Source of the DNA: CACZQA01 sp050943615
Lineage (GTDB): Bacteria; Actinomycetota; Coriobacteriia; Coriobacteriales; QAMH01
Direction of reading: 5' to 3'
DNA length: 12,468 nucleotides
Assembly (NCBI GenBank): GCA_050943615.1
Contig: JBMNPN010000070.1
Location: forward strand, 1 to 12,468
Shown: positions 1 to 7,575 of the stretch, piece by piece
How positions within the stretch are numbered: the first letter of the stretch is position 1
How the letters are laid out: each line of letters opens with the position of its first letter
Made by a program: the position numbers and the translations under genes
The notes under the pieces: model-generated
What the model was told of the DNA's origin: nothing
The model's input: the letters and a program-made list of their open reading frames with translations, nothing else
The model's database searches: none

Positions 1-1748
1 TCGATGAGGTTCACGCGCTGGATGCCGGGCGCCTCGACGCGCTTGACATGGGAGGGCAGCTTCTCGCCCTTGAGCTGGGCGGTAAGCGCCGGCACGAGGC
101 TCTCCAGCACCATCGTGGTCTTGCCCGAGCCCGAAACGCCCGTCACCACGGTCATGCGACCGCGGGGGATGCGCACGGAAAGCGGGCGCACCGTATGGAT
201 GGAGCCGGTCTCGAGCTCGATTGCGCCTTGGTCGAAGAGCCGGTCCTTGGACACGGGCGTGTGCACGCGCACCGAGCGCTCCTTGGAGAGGTAGGGCGCA
301 ATGCGCGAGGCAGGGTTTCCCTCCACCTCGGCCACGCTACCCTGCGCGATGATGGTGCCGCCGTTCGCACCCGAGCCCGGACCCACCTCGATGAGGTGCT
401 GTACCTGGCGCAGCACGCGGACGTCGTGGTCGACCAGCACGACGGTATCGCCATCGGCAAGCAGGTCGTCGACCACGCCGAGCAGCCCGTCGACGTTTGC
501 GGGATGCAGGCCGATGGAGGGCTCGTCGAGCACGTAGAGCACGCCGGTGACGTGGCTTCTCACCACGCGGGCGAGCTGCACGCGCTGACGCTCGCCGGTG
601 GAGAGCGTGCCGGCGGAGCGCGAGAGGGCGAGGTAGCCCAGCCCCAGCTCGAGCAGGCGGTCGATGGTGGGGCGCATGGAGGCGATGATGCTCGCAGCCA
701 TGGGGGCGACCTTGGCGGGAAGCCCGGCCGGCACCTCGTCGAGCCAGGCGGAGAGCTCCTCCAAGGTGAGGTCGGCTGCCTGGGCTAGGTTGATGCCGGC
801 GATCTGCGGGTCGCGGGCACGTTTTGACAGGCGCGAGCCATGGCAGTCGGGACAGGGTCCCTCTTTCAGGAACTTCGACACGCGCGCAAGGCCGCGCTCG
901 TCCTTGACCTTGGAAAGCGCGTTCTCGACCGTGTAGACGGCGTTGAAGTAGGTATAGTTCAGCTCGCCGGAGCGCCCGTCCTTGTTCTGGTAGACCACGT
1001 GGCGCTTTTCGGCCGGGCCATGAAAGACGATCTCGCGCTCTTTGGGCGTGAGCTCGGAGAAGGGAACGTCGGTGCGCACGCCCATCTCGCGCACGATGTC
1101 CACCATGAGCTTCCACATGAGCTGGTTCCAGGAGGCGACGGCTCCTTCCTCTATGGTCTTCGATTCGTCGGGGACCAGCGTGCTTTCGTCCACCTGGCGC
1201 ACGATGCCGGTCCCGCTGCAGGTGGGGCAGGCGCCCGTGGAGTTGAACGAGAGTTCCTCGGCGGAAAGCCCGTGGAACTTCTCGTGGCAGACAGGGCACT
1301 CGAGCGGCTTTTCGAGCGCGACGTTTTGCGAGGGCGGCACGCGGTGACCGTTGGGGCAGGTGTAGCTGCCGACGCGCGAGAAGAGCAGGCGCAGGCCGTT
1401 GTTGAGCTCGGTGGCGGTGCCGAAGGTGGAGCGCACGCCGGGGATGCTCGGACGCTGGCGCAGCGCCACGGCGGCGGGGATGTGCGAGACGGAATCGACG
1501 TCGGGCTTCTGCGCCTGCGAAAGGCGGCGGCGCGTGAAGGTGGAGAGCGCCTCGAGGTAGCGTTGCGCGCCCTCCGCATAGAGCACGCCCAGCGCAAGCG
1601 AGCTCTTGCCCGAGCCCGACACGCCGGCGATGCCCGTGAAGGACCCGATCGGGATGTCGACATCGATGTCTTTGAGGTTGTGGACGCGCGCGCCGCGCAC
1701 CTCGATGTTCATACCCGTTTGCAGTGGGTTGGCAGATGATGTCGTCAT
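1..1748 (-). CDS. uvrA: UvrA-family ABC ATPase, UvrA2-like paralogue (3' end outside window)
   Basis: DNA-damage-recognition ATPase of the UvrA family; 582 codons are visible and the frame stays open to the left edge. The first nucleotide-binding domain is complete: Walker A GVSGSGKS at residues 42-49, a zinc module with C151/C154/C174/C177, the insertion-domain region, signature LSTGE at 382-386 (usual form LSGGE) and Walker B with LDEPS at 407-411. The second domain begins with GVSGSGKT at 537-544 and is then cut. Between CPNGH (C131) and the zinc cysteine C151 lie only about 19 residues, where E. coli UvrA carries a UvrB-binding domain of over 100. That absence is typical of class II UvrA2 proteins, some linked to DNA-damage tolerance or drug resistance, so direct UvrB loading is unlikely. 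The ATG at 1748-1746 is chosen because GGGGGAG lies just upstream; an in-frame ATG at 1712 is the alternative. It is divergent from the cas operon and much GC-richer. Family assignment is firm; the physiological role is inferred. Confidence 0.93.
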   Translation of the reverse strand, partial: MTTSSANPLQTGMNIEVRGARVHNLKDIDVDIPIGSFTGIAGVSGSGKSSLALGVLYAEGAQRYLEALSTFTRRRLSQAQKPDVDSVSHIPAAVALRQRPSIPGVRSTFGTATELNNGLRLLFSRVGSYTCPNGHRVPPSQNVALEKPLECPVCHEKFHGLSAEELSFNSTGACPTCSGTGIVRQVDESTLVPDESKTIEEGAVASWNQLMWKLMVDIVREMGVRTDVPFSELTPKEREIVFHGPAEKRHVVYQNKDGRSGELNYTYFNAVYTVENALSKVKDERGLARVSKFLKEGPCPDCHGSRLSKRARDPQIAGINLAQAADLTLEELSAWLDEVPAGLPAKVAPMAASIIASMRPTIDRLLELGLGYLALSRSAGTLSTGERQRVQLARVVRSHVTGVLYVLDEPSIGLHPANVDGLLGVVDDLLADGDTVVLVDHDVRVLRQVQHLIEVGPGSGANGGTIIAQGSVAEVEGNPASRIAPYLSKERSVRVHTPVSKDRLFDQGAIELETGSIHTVRPLSVRIPRGRMTVVTGVSGSGKTTMVLESLVPALTAQLKGEKLPSHVKRVEAPGIQRVNLI

Positions 1749-1789
1749 GAAACGCTCCCCCAGTGGGATTGAAGTAGATGGGAATGTGG

Positions 1790-1819
1790 AGTCTACGCTA
1801 GATTGCCGCGGCGCTTCAA
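1790..1819 (-). promoter_or_regulatory. Candidate promoter for the uvrA-like gene
   Basis: On the - strand a TTGAAG box (1819-1814) and a TAGACT box (1795-1790) are separated by 18 bp, each matching 4 of 6 bases of the sigma-70 consensus. They lie about 40 bp upstream of the uvrA start at 1748. This is a weak pattern match only. Confidence 0.28.
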
Positions 1820-2064
1820 GGGGAGGGCGGGAGCTGGAAAACACTAGATGATGCATTCCCCAATTGTTCTCGCGGAGTCCACTCTGACATGCTCCTACAT
1901 GAAACGATGCCCTCTTTATTGTTTCATTCATATATCAGAGGGCGAATTATTCCCACATCACGCAGTTAAAGCAATGCGAGCAGAAATACTGTGATGTCAA
2001 GAAAAGTAGCGGCGCAAGAAATCATTAGTTGAATCCAGCGATCTTTTGCATTCATTTATATCCA

Positions 2065-2092
2065 TTTTCATGTCCCAGGATATCGTTATTAT
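2065..2092 (+). promoter_or_regulatory. Candidate promoter of the cas operon
   Basis: A TTTTCA box at 2065-2070 (4 of 6 to TTGACA) is followed after 16 bp by TATTAT at 2087-2092 (5 of 6 to TATAAT). Transcription would begin near 2099, giving a 5' leader of about 155 nt that contains the TGACAT palindrome. A perfect TTGACA at 2149-2154 is also present but has no good -10 box at 15-19 bp. The true promoter could be either or neither. Confidence 0.3.
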
Positions 2093-2149
2093 TAAACGAG
2101 AAGGACTTTTCAGTTGTGCGATTTGTTCGTATAGCCCTTACGGACACTT

Positions 2150-2170
2150 TGACATTATATGAGCATGTCA
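2150..2170. promoter_or_regulatory. Palindromic TGACAT-N9-ATGTCA, candidate operator upstream of cas3
   Basis: A perfect 6-bp inverted repeat with a 9-nt centre, the geometry expected for a dimeric regulator. Its left half overlaps a TTGACA box. ATGTCAT (2165-2171) also pairs with ATGACA (2185-2190) further downstream, so three half-sites sit within about 40 bp. It lies about 85 bp before the chosen cas3 start. That it is an operator is inferred from symmetry and from the recurrence of the hexamer in this region. Confidence 0.4.
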
Positions 2171-2253
2171 TCTGGGCAAAGTACATGACAGTGCGAGTCC
2201 TTCACATGAGCTAATGGGGAGAGGTGCGGCATTCCGAAAGGGAAGGTGAGCAC

Positions 2254-5200
2254 ATGGTGAAAGACAATTGGCCCAATTCGCGTGAAGACATTATCTTATC
2301 GCCGCAAGCGAAAGCATTGTGGGCTAAGACAGGAAGCGACGAGGAGCGTAACCTGTGGTCCCCGCTCTATGTCCACCTAGGGGATTCCGCTTTCATAGCA
2401 TGCAAGCTCTGGACCGAATGGCTTCCAAATTCCATCAAACAGTACATTTCGGATTTCTTAGACGGAGACGATTCCGCAGCAAAAACGCTGGTGTCCTGGC
2501 TTGCTGGCGTTCATGACATTGGTAAGGCAACACCAGGGTTTCAGTACAAGGTTCCCGAGCGAGCGGAACTTGTTGAAGAGATGGGGCTGCCAGTACCTGA
2601 TAAGCATATGGTAAATCATCCATTTTCGCATGCATATATGGGTGAGGCCATCTTTGAGAGCTGGCTTGACAGTAGAGGGTGGGATTACTCTTGGACATAC
2701 GGCTGTATTGTCGGAGCTCATCATGGGGCTCCACCTTCGAGTGACCAAGTGCTTGAAGACATTAATAGCAACTCGAAAAATTTTCCAAAGGAAGGCTTAG
2801 GAGATCAAGACTGGCAATCTATACAGCTTGAATTACTCAGCTGGGTTTTCGGGCTGACGGGAATGGCAAACTACGAAGATCTATTTCGGGTTTGCTCTGT
2901 GCCACAGCCAGTGCAAGTTCTCGTCTCAGCACTCGTCATCATGTCCGATTGGATTGCCTCAAATTCGGACTTCTTTCCTCTCATCCAATCAGTCGATAAT
3001 TGTGAGGAGCTACGCGCCCGCGCAGATGCAGCATGGAATTCTCTGTCTTTACCTTCTGCTTGGCATGCCGTGCAGAGCGACTTGGACAAACAGGAACTAT
3101 TCCATCGCCGTTTCGACGGTCTTCCAGAGAACGCAACGCTGAGACCTGCACAACTAGAAGCTCTTCATGCGGCATTGAGCCTGGATGAGCCCGGTCTGCT
3201 AATTATCGAAGCGCCCATGGGAAATGGGAAAACGGAAGCTTCGTTGCTTTGTGCGGAAGTTCTTGCGGCGAAAAACGGTTCAGGCGGCGTTGCGTACCTC
3301 CTCCCTACCATGGCAACTTCTAACGCAATGTTCGGACGTGTCGAGAAATGGCTCGAGCACGTTCCAGACGCTAGGGGTAAATCGGTGCAGTCCATGCAGC
3401 TCTTACACAGCAAGGCTGCATTAAACGGCGACTTTTCCAGACTGCGTTCATGGGGTAGCACATGGATGGGAGACGAGGAAAAATCTCAAACCGAAGAAGA
3501 CGTCATCGCCCACCAATGGTTCGGTGGAAGAAAACGCGGCCTACTTTCCTCATTCGTTGTGGGCACCGTCGACCAGTTGCTCATGGCCGCATTGAAGACA
3601 AAGCATGTGCAATTACGGCACCTTGGTTTGGCAGGCAAAGTGGTCGTAATCGACGAAGTCCATGCATACGATGCATATATGAACACCTATCTCGATCGAG
3701 TGCTCACATGGCTCGGAGCGTACGGAGTGCCGACAATTTTGCTTTCGGCAACTCTCCCAGCCAATCGGCGTAACGAACTCATACACGCCTATCGGGGAAA
3801 GGACCGGAAGACGAGCAGCGGCCATTCCAAAAGAAGAGACATTCCGAATGCCCCTCGGGCAGCCACAGGAAACCCAGCATATCCCCTAATCACCGTAGCG
3901 ACACGCCAAGGTGAGTTGGATGAAAGCATGTACCGAACGTGCTTGGAAACTTCTGCCGGAACGGATGTGATAGTGCGGGGGATAAAGGATGACGATGAAA
4001 CTCTTGTGGCGTATTTGGAAGACCTGCTGTCAGACGGAGGGTGTGCCTGCGTGTTGAGGGACACTGTCGGACGTGCACAACACACATATGAGCAATTGAA
4101 GCAGGTTTTTGGCGATAACCATGTCAAGCTTGTTCACTCGCGTTTCATCGCTCTTGACCGCATGACAAATGATGCGGAATTGCTCAGGCTCCTGGGCCCC
4201 GATTCCGAGGAGCGCCCGGAGAAGCTCATCGTCGTTGGCACGCAGGTAATCGAGCAGTCTCTTGACATAGATTTCGATGTGATGTTCACCGATCTCGCTC
4301 CGATTGACCTGCTGCTGCAGAGAATGGGGCGCCTGCACAGACATCAACGCGGCAAGGGGCAGTCTGAGCGCCCAAAAAAACTTCAGCAAGCACAATGCTT
4401 CATTACAGGAGTTGATAACTGGGAAGAAGAGCCGCCTTCCATTTCTGAAGGCGTGGATAAAGTTTACTTTCCTGTACTTTTATGGAAAAGCATTCTTGCC
4501 CTGCGGACAAAAACCAATGGGAACGGTGATGTAGTAGTCAACTTGCCGCATGACATTGCAAGGCTGGTTGAGCTTGAGTACTCAGCACACGATGAGGCCG
4601 GAGAACAGACACCAGGTAGCATCGGACTTAATATTCCTCGATGCTGGGTGGATGCAATGCGTGTGGCAGAGGATAAGCTTCAAAAGAAACGAACCGAGTC
4701 GCAGGCAAATGCCGAAGACTGGCTATTAGGTAAACCGAAACCGATAAAAAGAAAACGAAGCAGTCTTATCGGCTGGTTGCGAGATTCTTATACCTCGGTA
4801 GACGAAACAATAGGGCGTGCTGCTGTTCGCGATACAGACGAATCAATAGAAGTTGTCGCAGTTCAACGATGCGGACACGAGTTTACTCTGCTCCCATGGG
4901 TTACCCCCAAGAAAAACGGGCAACAATGCACCTCTCTAGGTGATGGAAGTAGCGCTCCAGATGATGAAACTGCACGTATTGCGGCAAATTGTACGGTGAG
5001 CTTGCCTCCACGACTTTCAATGCCGTGGAATTATGAGCAAATCATCGATGCCCTTGAAGAAAAAAATCAAGTACCGGGTTGGCAAGAATCAAGGTGGCTG
5101 CGCGGTCAGCTGCCCATGGCATTCGATTCAGAGCTCAACTCTTCAATCGAGACAGATTCTTGCATCTACCGTCTTCGCTACTCACAAGAAGCGGGGTTAG

Positions 5201-5259
5201 AGCTGATCGCATCGGAAGAGAAAGGGGAAGAGAGAAGTGAACCAGAACACAAGTTTTAA
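2254..5259 (+). CDS. cas3: Cas3, type I-E HD nuclease-helicase
   Basis: The effector of type I-E interference: Cascade recruits it to the R-loop, where the HD domain nicks and degrades the displaced strand while the superfamily 2 helicase translocates 3'-5' using ATP. The protein is 1001 aa, somewhat longer than E. coli Cas3. The N-terminal HD domain shows H87-D88 in HDIGK and a paired H156-H157 in GAHHG. The helicase has motif I APMGNGKTEA (320-329), the DEVH box (467-470), SAT (498-500) and motif VI QRMGRLHRH (689-697). All key residues look intact. The ATG at 2254 is preferred because GGAAGG lies about 10 nt upstream; a GTG at 2224 would add ten residues but its GGGGAG lies too close. The stop overlaps the next gene by 23 nt, so translation is probably coupled. 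This is the first gene of the operon. Confidence 0.96.
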   Translation: MVKDNWPNSREDIILSPQAKALWAKTGSDEERNLWSPLYVHLGDSAFIACKLWTEWLPNSIKQYISDFLDGDDSAAKTLVSWLAGVHDIGKATPGFQYKVPERAELVEEMGLPVPDKHMVNHPFSHAYMGEAIFESWLDSRGWDYSWTYGCIVGAHHGAPPSSDQVLEDINSNSKNFPKEGLGDQDWQSIQLELLSWVFGLTGMANYEDLFRVCSVPQPVQVLVSALVIMSDWIASNSDFFPLIQSVDNCEELRARADAAWNSLSLPSAWHAVQSDLDKQELFHRRFDGLPENATLRPAQLEALHAALSLDEPGLLIIEAPMGNGKTEASLLCAEVLAAKNGSGGVAYLLPTMATSNAMFGRVEKWLEHVPDARGKSVQSMQLLHSKAALNGDFSRLRSWGSTWMGDEEKSQTEEDVIAHQWFGGRKRGLLSSFVVGTVDQLLMAALKTKHVQLRHLGLAGKVVVIDEVHAYDAYMNTYLDRVLTWLGAYGVPTILLSATLPANRRNELIHAYRGKDRKTSSGHSKRRDIPNAPRAATGNPAYPLITVATRQGELDESMYRTCLETSAGTDVIVRGIKDDDETLVAYLEDLLSDGGCACVLRDTVGRAQHTYEQLKQVFGDNHVKLVHSRFIALDRMTNDAELLRLLGPDSEERPEKLIVVGTQVIEQSLDIDFDVMFTDLAPIDLLLQRMGRLHRHQRGKGQSERPKKLQQAQCFITGVDNWEEEPPSISEGVDKVYFPVLLWKSILALRTKTNGNGDVVVNLPHDIARLVELEYSAHDEAGEQTPGSIGLNIPRCWVDAMRVAEDKLQKKRTESQANAEDWLLGKPKPIKRKRSSLIGWLRDSYTSVDETIGRAAVRDTDESIEVVAVQRCGHEFTLLPWVTPKKNGQQCTSLGDGSSAPDDETARIAANCTVSLPPRLSMPWNYEQIIDALEEKNQVPGWQESRWLRGQLPMAFDSELNSSIETDSCIYRLRYSQEAGLELIASEEKGEERSEPEHKF

Positions 5260-6910
5260 TCTAGTAGATGAACCGTGGGTGCGCATTCGCGATGAAGGAG
5301 GTAGAGCACACGAGGTCTCACTGCTCGAACTGTTTGAACAAGCGCCTCATATCAAATGCCTCGCAAACGATCTACCTACCCAGGATTTTGCGATTCTGCG
5401 AGTTCTACTGGCAATTTTGCAGAGGGCCATTTTGCCGGCAGTAGAAGAAGATGATGATCCCGCAGAGGTATGGGGAGATTTGTGGAATGCAGATGAACTT
5501 CCCATCTCTGACATACGTGCGTATCTTGATGAATGGCGTTATCGCTTTGATCTTTTCGATAAAGAAAGACCATTTATGCAAGTCGCAGGCTTGCGCACAG
5601 AAAAAGACGAAATTTCAAGCATCAAGAAAATCGTTGCAGATGTTCCTGATGGCGATGTGCTCTTTTCACTTCGTTCAGGTAAAGGAGCGGAGAGTCTCTC
5701 GTATTCTGAAGCTGCACGATGGCTTATTCACGCTCAGGCTTTTGACACTTCTGGAATAAAAAGCGGAACGGTCGGTGATCTCCGCGTAAAAAGAGGTAAA
5801 AGCTATCCCATTGGTACTGGATGGGCAGGAGGAATAGGAGGCCTTTTCTTCGAAGGCTCAACGTTGTTTGAAACGCTTTTGCTGAATTTCATTGTACGCG
5901 ATAGTGATGACGGGATGTTCTCGGCGGACGACATTCCATCTTGGGAACGTCCCGCTGAAGTTGCCGGTTCTGATGAACGTTTTCCGACAGGCAAGCTCGA
6001 CCTCTACACTTGGCAGTCGCGAAGAATTCGCCTGATCCCAAAAGATGATAGGGTTGTCGGCGTTGTTCTAACAAACGGTGACAAACTCGAGTCAAGGAAC
6101 CTCTATCGCTATGAACCTATGACTGCTTGGCGCCGAAGTCTGACTCAAGAAAAGAAGCTCAAGCAGTCGCCCGTCTATCTTCCTCTTACGCACCAGCCAG
6201 GCAGAGCACTTTGGCGAGGTCTTGATTCTATCTTCGGCAAAAACACTGAAGAAGACATTCCATCTATCATAAAGCCCGAACTAGAAGACTGGATTTCATA
6301 TCTCGCCAGCAGGGAGGGAGGGCAACAGCTTAATCAAAGGTACCTACTTAAGGCGCATGCGGTTGGATTCGAGTACGGTACGCAAAGTTCGGTTATTACC
6401 AACCTTATTGATGACAAAGTCGAATTAAGCGCCTTCTTGTTGTCGCACGAGGGTGAATCGCTGGTCACGCTTGCTAAAGATTGCGCCGCTTCGACATCCG
6501 ACGCGATAAACGCCCTAGGAATTTTTGCTGGTAACTTGATTAAAGCTACTGGTTCAAGTGACGATAACCAAATTAGAGGCGCAAAACAGGATTCGCAAGC
6601 GCAGGCATTTTTCGAAGTTGATTCCCCCTTCAGATTGTGGCTTGCTGGACTGGACGAGAGCAGCGATGCAAAAACGGAACGTGCCCAGTGGAGGCAATCA
6701 GCTCGGCAAATAATCAGTAGACGTGCTTACCAACTGCTTCGCGAGTCAAGTTCAGATGCAATTGTAGGTTCTCCCATTAGGGACAAAAAAGAAAAGATTA
6801 AAGAATGGATGACCGCTTCACTCGCTGATGCAAGATTCAATGCAGCGTTAAAAAAGGCGTTGCCGCTCGAAGAGGACATCAAGGAGACGAAAGAAGAGGA
6901 GGTGCATTGA
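5237..6910 (+). CDS. casA: Cas8e (Cse1/CasA), Cascade large subunit
   Basis: Large subunit of the type I-E Cascade complex. In this family it recognises the PAM, helps melt the target DNA and docks Cas3. The protein has 557 aa, slightly above the usual length of about 500. The N-terminus FNLVDEPWVRIRDEGG is typical of Cse1. The conserved glycine-rich segment TGWAGGIGGL occupies residues 194-203 and is followed by FFEGSTLFETLLLN. A family-like LTHQPGRALWRGLDSIFG stretch lies in the middle, and a helical C-terminal part ends in an acidic and lysine-rich tail. The start is a GTG inside the cas3 3' end, with GGGGAAG about 8 nt upstream. The TGA stop overlaps the ATG of the next gene as TGATG. Cse1 varies widely between species, so individual PAM-contact residues cannot be assigned by eye, but the family and position in the operon leave little doubt. 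Confidence 0.94.
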   Translation: MNQNTSFNLVDEPWVRIRDEGGRAHEVSLLELFEQAPHIKCLANDLPTQDFAILRVLLAILQRAILPAVEEDDDPAEVWGDLWNADELPISDIRAYLDEWRYRFDLFDKERPFMQVAGLRTEKDEISSIKKIVADVPDGDVLFSLRSGKGAESLSYSEAARWLIHAQAFDTSGIKSGTVGDLRVKRGKSYPIGTGWAGGIGGLFFEGSTLFETLLLNFIVRDSDDGMFSADDIPSWERPAEVAGSDERFPTGKLDLYTWQSRRIRLIPKDDRVVGVVLTNGDKLESRNLYRYEPMTAWRRSLTQEKKLKQSPVYLPLTHQPGRALWRGLDSIFGKNTEEDIPSIIKPELEDWISYLASREGGQQLNQRYLLKAHAVGFEYGTQSSVITNLIDDKVELSAFLLSHEGESLVTLAKDCAASTSDAINALGIFAGNLIKATGSSDDNQIRGAKQDSQAQAFFEVDSPFRLWLAGLDESSDAKTERAQWRQSARQIISRRAYQLLRESSSDAIVGSPIRDKKEKIKEWMTASLADARFNAALKKALPLEEDIKETKEEEVH

Positions 6911-7545
6911 TGGCGGAAAACGAATTGCAAACTGCAGAGGCAAGCATTATGGGGTTTGTGAATGCGCGCATTACCTCAATTCAAAACGATTACCTGTCAT
7001 CAAGCAGAAAATCACAAGGTGCCCGGAGTTTGGCAGCACTACGACATGCAATGATGATGCCGATTGGCTCGAACGCAGAAGCGTGGCCCCTCGAGTTCGA
7101 GGGCCTTCCAATATCCTTAACTGGAAAAGGGCCAGAACCTTCACAAAGTGAAGTTGCAGTTCATGGAACTATGACACTCTATGCGTTTCACCAGCAGGGC
7201 CAGAGTTCTCCCATGCATGTTCGAGGCAACGAGCACGGCTTCGGCAATGCGATCAGACAGCTTGTTCTGCAAGAAAAAGACCGCTATGCGAATCTCGAAG
7301 CTGGAGAAATGCCAAGAAGGCTAAGAGCATTCATCACCGCGGAGTCAATGGAGGAGACCCTGCATTACGCCAGACAGTTGGTTCAGCTATTACGCGATGC
7401 CACGATCCCCATCGATTACGCAAAATTCGCAGCGCAACTTTATGACCTTCAGAATCCCTACAAGGCAGATGGAGTTCGACTTGCTTGGGGTCGCGGATAT
7501 GCTATTGCTGGTCAAAATAAAAACAATAGCGCCAGCAGCAACTAA
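6910..7545 (+). CDS. casB: Cse2 (CasB/Cas11e), Cascade small subunit
   Basis: Small helical subunit, two copies of which form the belly of Cascade and stabilise the crRNA-target hybrid and the displaced strand. The protein has 211 aa, mostly helical. Family-like segments are SLAALRHAMMMPIG near the N-terminus, TLYAFHQQGQSSPMHVRG in the middle, and the C-terminal run of IDYAKFAAQLYDLQNP followed by VRLAWGRGY. The chosen start is the ATG overlapping the cas8e stop (TGATG), with AGGAGGTG about 6 nt upstream, which fixes it better than the TTG one codon before. A 30-nt gap separates it from cas7e. The protein needs its Cascade partners to act, and all are encoded next to it. Confidence 0.94.
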   Translation: MAENELQTAEASIMGFVNARITSIQNDYLSSSRKSQGARSLAALRHAMMMPIGSNAEAWPLEFEGLPISLTGKGPEPSQSEVAVHGTMTLYAFHQQGQSSPMHVRGNEHGFGNAIRQLVLQEKDRYANLEAGEMPRRLRAFITAESMEETLHYARQLVQLLRDATIPIDYAKFAAQLYDLQNPYKADGVRLAWGRGYAIAGQNKNNSASSN

Positions 7546-7575
7546 TCATTAGCAGTGGCGAGAAAGGAAATGGCA

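Larger units (their letters stand above)
1749..2253. other. Intergenic region between divergent uvrA and the cas operon
   Basis: About 500 bp without a credible gene. Composition shifts from GC-rich near uvrA to AT-rich toward cas3. It contains four exact copies of the hexamer TGACAT on either strand (1885-1890 +, 1994-1999 -, 2150-2155 +, 2165-2170 -) plus TGACAG at 2187-2191 (preceded by A), two interleaved 7-bp inverted repeats at 1899-1943, and weak promoter-like boxes. The only longer open frame (2029-2214) starts with TTG, has no ribosome binding site and resembles nothing known to me. No regulator gene is seen beside the locus. Confidence 0.7.

Noticed and set aside
48..1739. Long plus- and minus-strand open frames overlapping uvrA (such as 48-788, 337-1299, 840-1739)
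   Set aside because: High-GC shadow frames. The - strand frame from 1748 gives an unbroken UvrA with all ATPase motifs, so the others are not genes.
2029..2214. 61-codon open frame upstream of cas3
   Set aside because: TTG start without a ribosome binding site, no recognisable motif, and it runs through the candidate promoter and operator region.
2224..2253. GTG at 2224 as cas3 start
   Set aside because: Its purine-rich stretch is too close to the GTG, the added ten residues are not Cas3-like, and the ATG at 2254 has a well-placed GGAAGG.
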